In this document: piece by piece, positions 13,696 to 13,866 of the stretch | How the letters are laid out: each line of letters opens with the position of its first letter | Numbering within the stretch: position 1 is the stretch's first letter | From: Candidatus Methanophagales archaeon | GTDB lineage: Archaea; Halobacteriota; Syntropharchaeia; Alkanophagales; Methanospirareceae | NCBI GenBank assembly: GCA_023131215.1 | Contig: JAGLZV010000101.1 | Span: forward strand, 1-13,866 | Direction: 5' to 3' | Length of the DNA stretch: 13,866 nucleotides | The notes under the pieces: generated by a model | What the model was told of the DNA's origin: nothing | The model's input: the letters and a program-made list of their open reading frames with translations, nothing else | Database searches by the model: none | Translations under genes and position numbers: made by a program

Positions 13696-13866
13696 TTGAA
13701 AGTCAGGGTAATGTCCTCAAATAGCCGCACTCGGTGGAAAATATTAGTGCATTTAAGGCAAAAGGGAGCCATTACCCCTTACACTACTCAAGACATTCTT
13801 AGAAGGATAACAAGATATGTTCAAGTAAATGGCTCAACAGTCGGCTTAAGTTTTGCTGGTGAGAAT
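13696..13866 (+). CDS. Start of a protein that may carry a TIR domain, cut by window end
   Basis: A frame open from a TTG at 13696 (or an in-frame ATG at 13711) to the window edge, 57 codons. The first ~45 residues are basic and helical (RTRWKILVHLRQKGAITPYT) and belong to no family I know. The last visible residues, STVGLSFAGEN, resemble the first strand and loop of TIR domains, which typically read xVALSFAGED. TIR proteins in prokaryotes mostly degrade NAD+ or make cyclic ADP-ribose signals in anti-phage defence. The match rests on about ten residues, so the domain call is tentative. The gene follows the RelA/SpoT-type gene by 115 bases on the same strand and shares its AT-rich composition, so it may be a third member of the module. 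Confidence 0.5.
   Translation, partial: MKVRVMSSNSRTRWKILVHLRQKGAITPYTTQDILRRITRYVQVNGSTVGLSFAGEN

Noticed and set aside
13593..13724. A 43-codon ATG frame after the RelA/SpoT gene
   Set aside because: Very lysine-rich, no good ribosome site, and it overlaps the better supported partial gene at 13696.
1..13866. tRNA or rRNA genes, CRISPR array, insertion sequence
   Set aside because: Looked for in the gaps on both strands: no cloverleaf-like segments, no regular short repeats with spacers, and no transposase motifs or terminal repeats were seen.

Overview
The window looks like a chromosomal segment of an archaeon, most likely a euryarchaeote of the methanogen / ANME / Archaeoglobi side. The grounds are an archaeal HerA-type DNA-translocase ATPase, an archaeal-type aspartyl-tRNA synthetase closest in feel to those of class II methanogens, two HdrA proteins of heterodisulfide-reductase type, a di-myo-inositol-phosphate-synthase-like fusion protein, and TATA-box promoters at the expected distance from starts. 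I cannot name the species. Multiple, rearranged HdrA copies are reminiscent of anaerobic methane- or alkane-oxidising archaea, but that is inference.

Layout. 1-1448: 3' most of a HerA-like ATPase, cut by the left window edge. 1543-2868: aspS, whose two specificity positions (His and Pro) predict a non-discriminating enzyme. 2892-6810: an hdrA pair behind a clear TATA box and ending in a T-rich terminator. The first copy is a short form without the N-terminal domain or the C-terminal ferredoxin. The second is full length but has lost the conserved CSAC cysteines that the first keeps. 6823-8169 (minus strand, convergent): a nucleotidyltransferase / CDP-alcohol phosphatidyltransferase fusion, like the inositol-phosphate solute enzyme of Archaeoglobus. 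8242-8460: a leftover 5' fragment of a restriction-modification gene. 8447-11746: a single-chain, Type IIG-like restriction-methylation enzyme. 11747-13866: a more AT-rich block with its own TATA box, a three-helix membrane protein, a RelA/SpoT-type nucleotidyltransferase with an unrecognised C-terminal domain, and the start of a protein whose last visible residues look like the first strand of a TIR domain.

How the genes fit together. The left half is housekeeping and energy metabolism. The two HdrA proteins have complementary gaps and probably act as one heteromeric flavin / iron-sulfur unit. The right third reads as a defence island: a stand-alone restriction-methylation enzyme, then what may be a nucleotide-signalling or toxin module (membrane protein + RelA/SpoT enzyme + possible TIR protein). 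That module is the best candidate for an undescribed system, but the third gene runs off the window and the link is by gene order only.

No tRNA, rRNA, CRISPR array, insertion sequence or complete transposase gene was seen.
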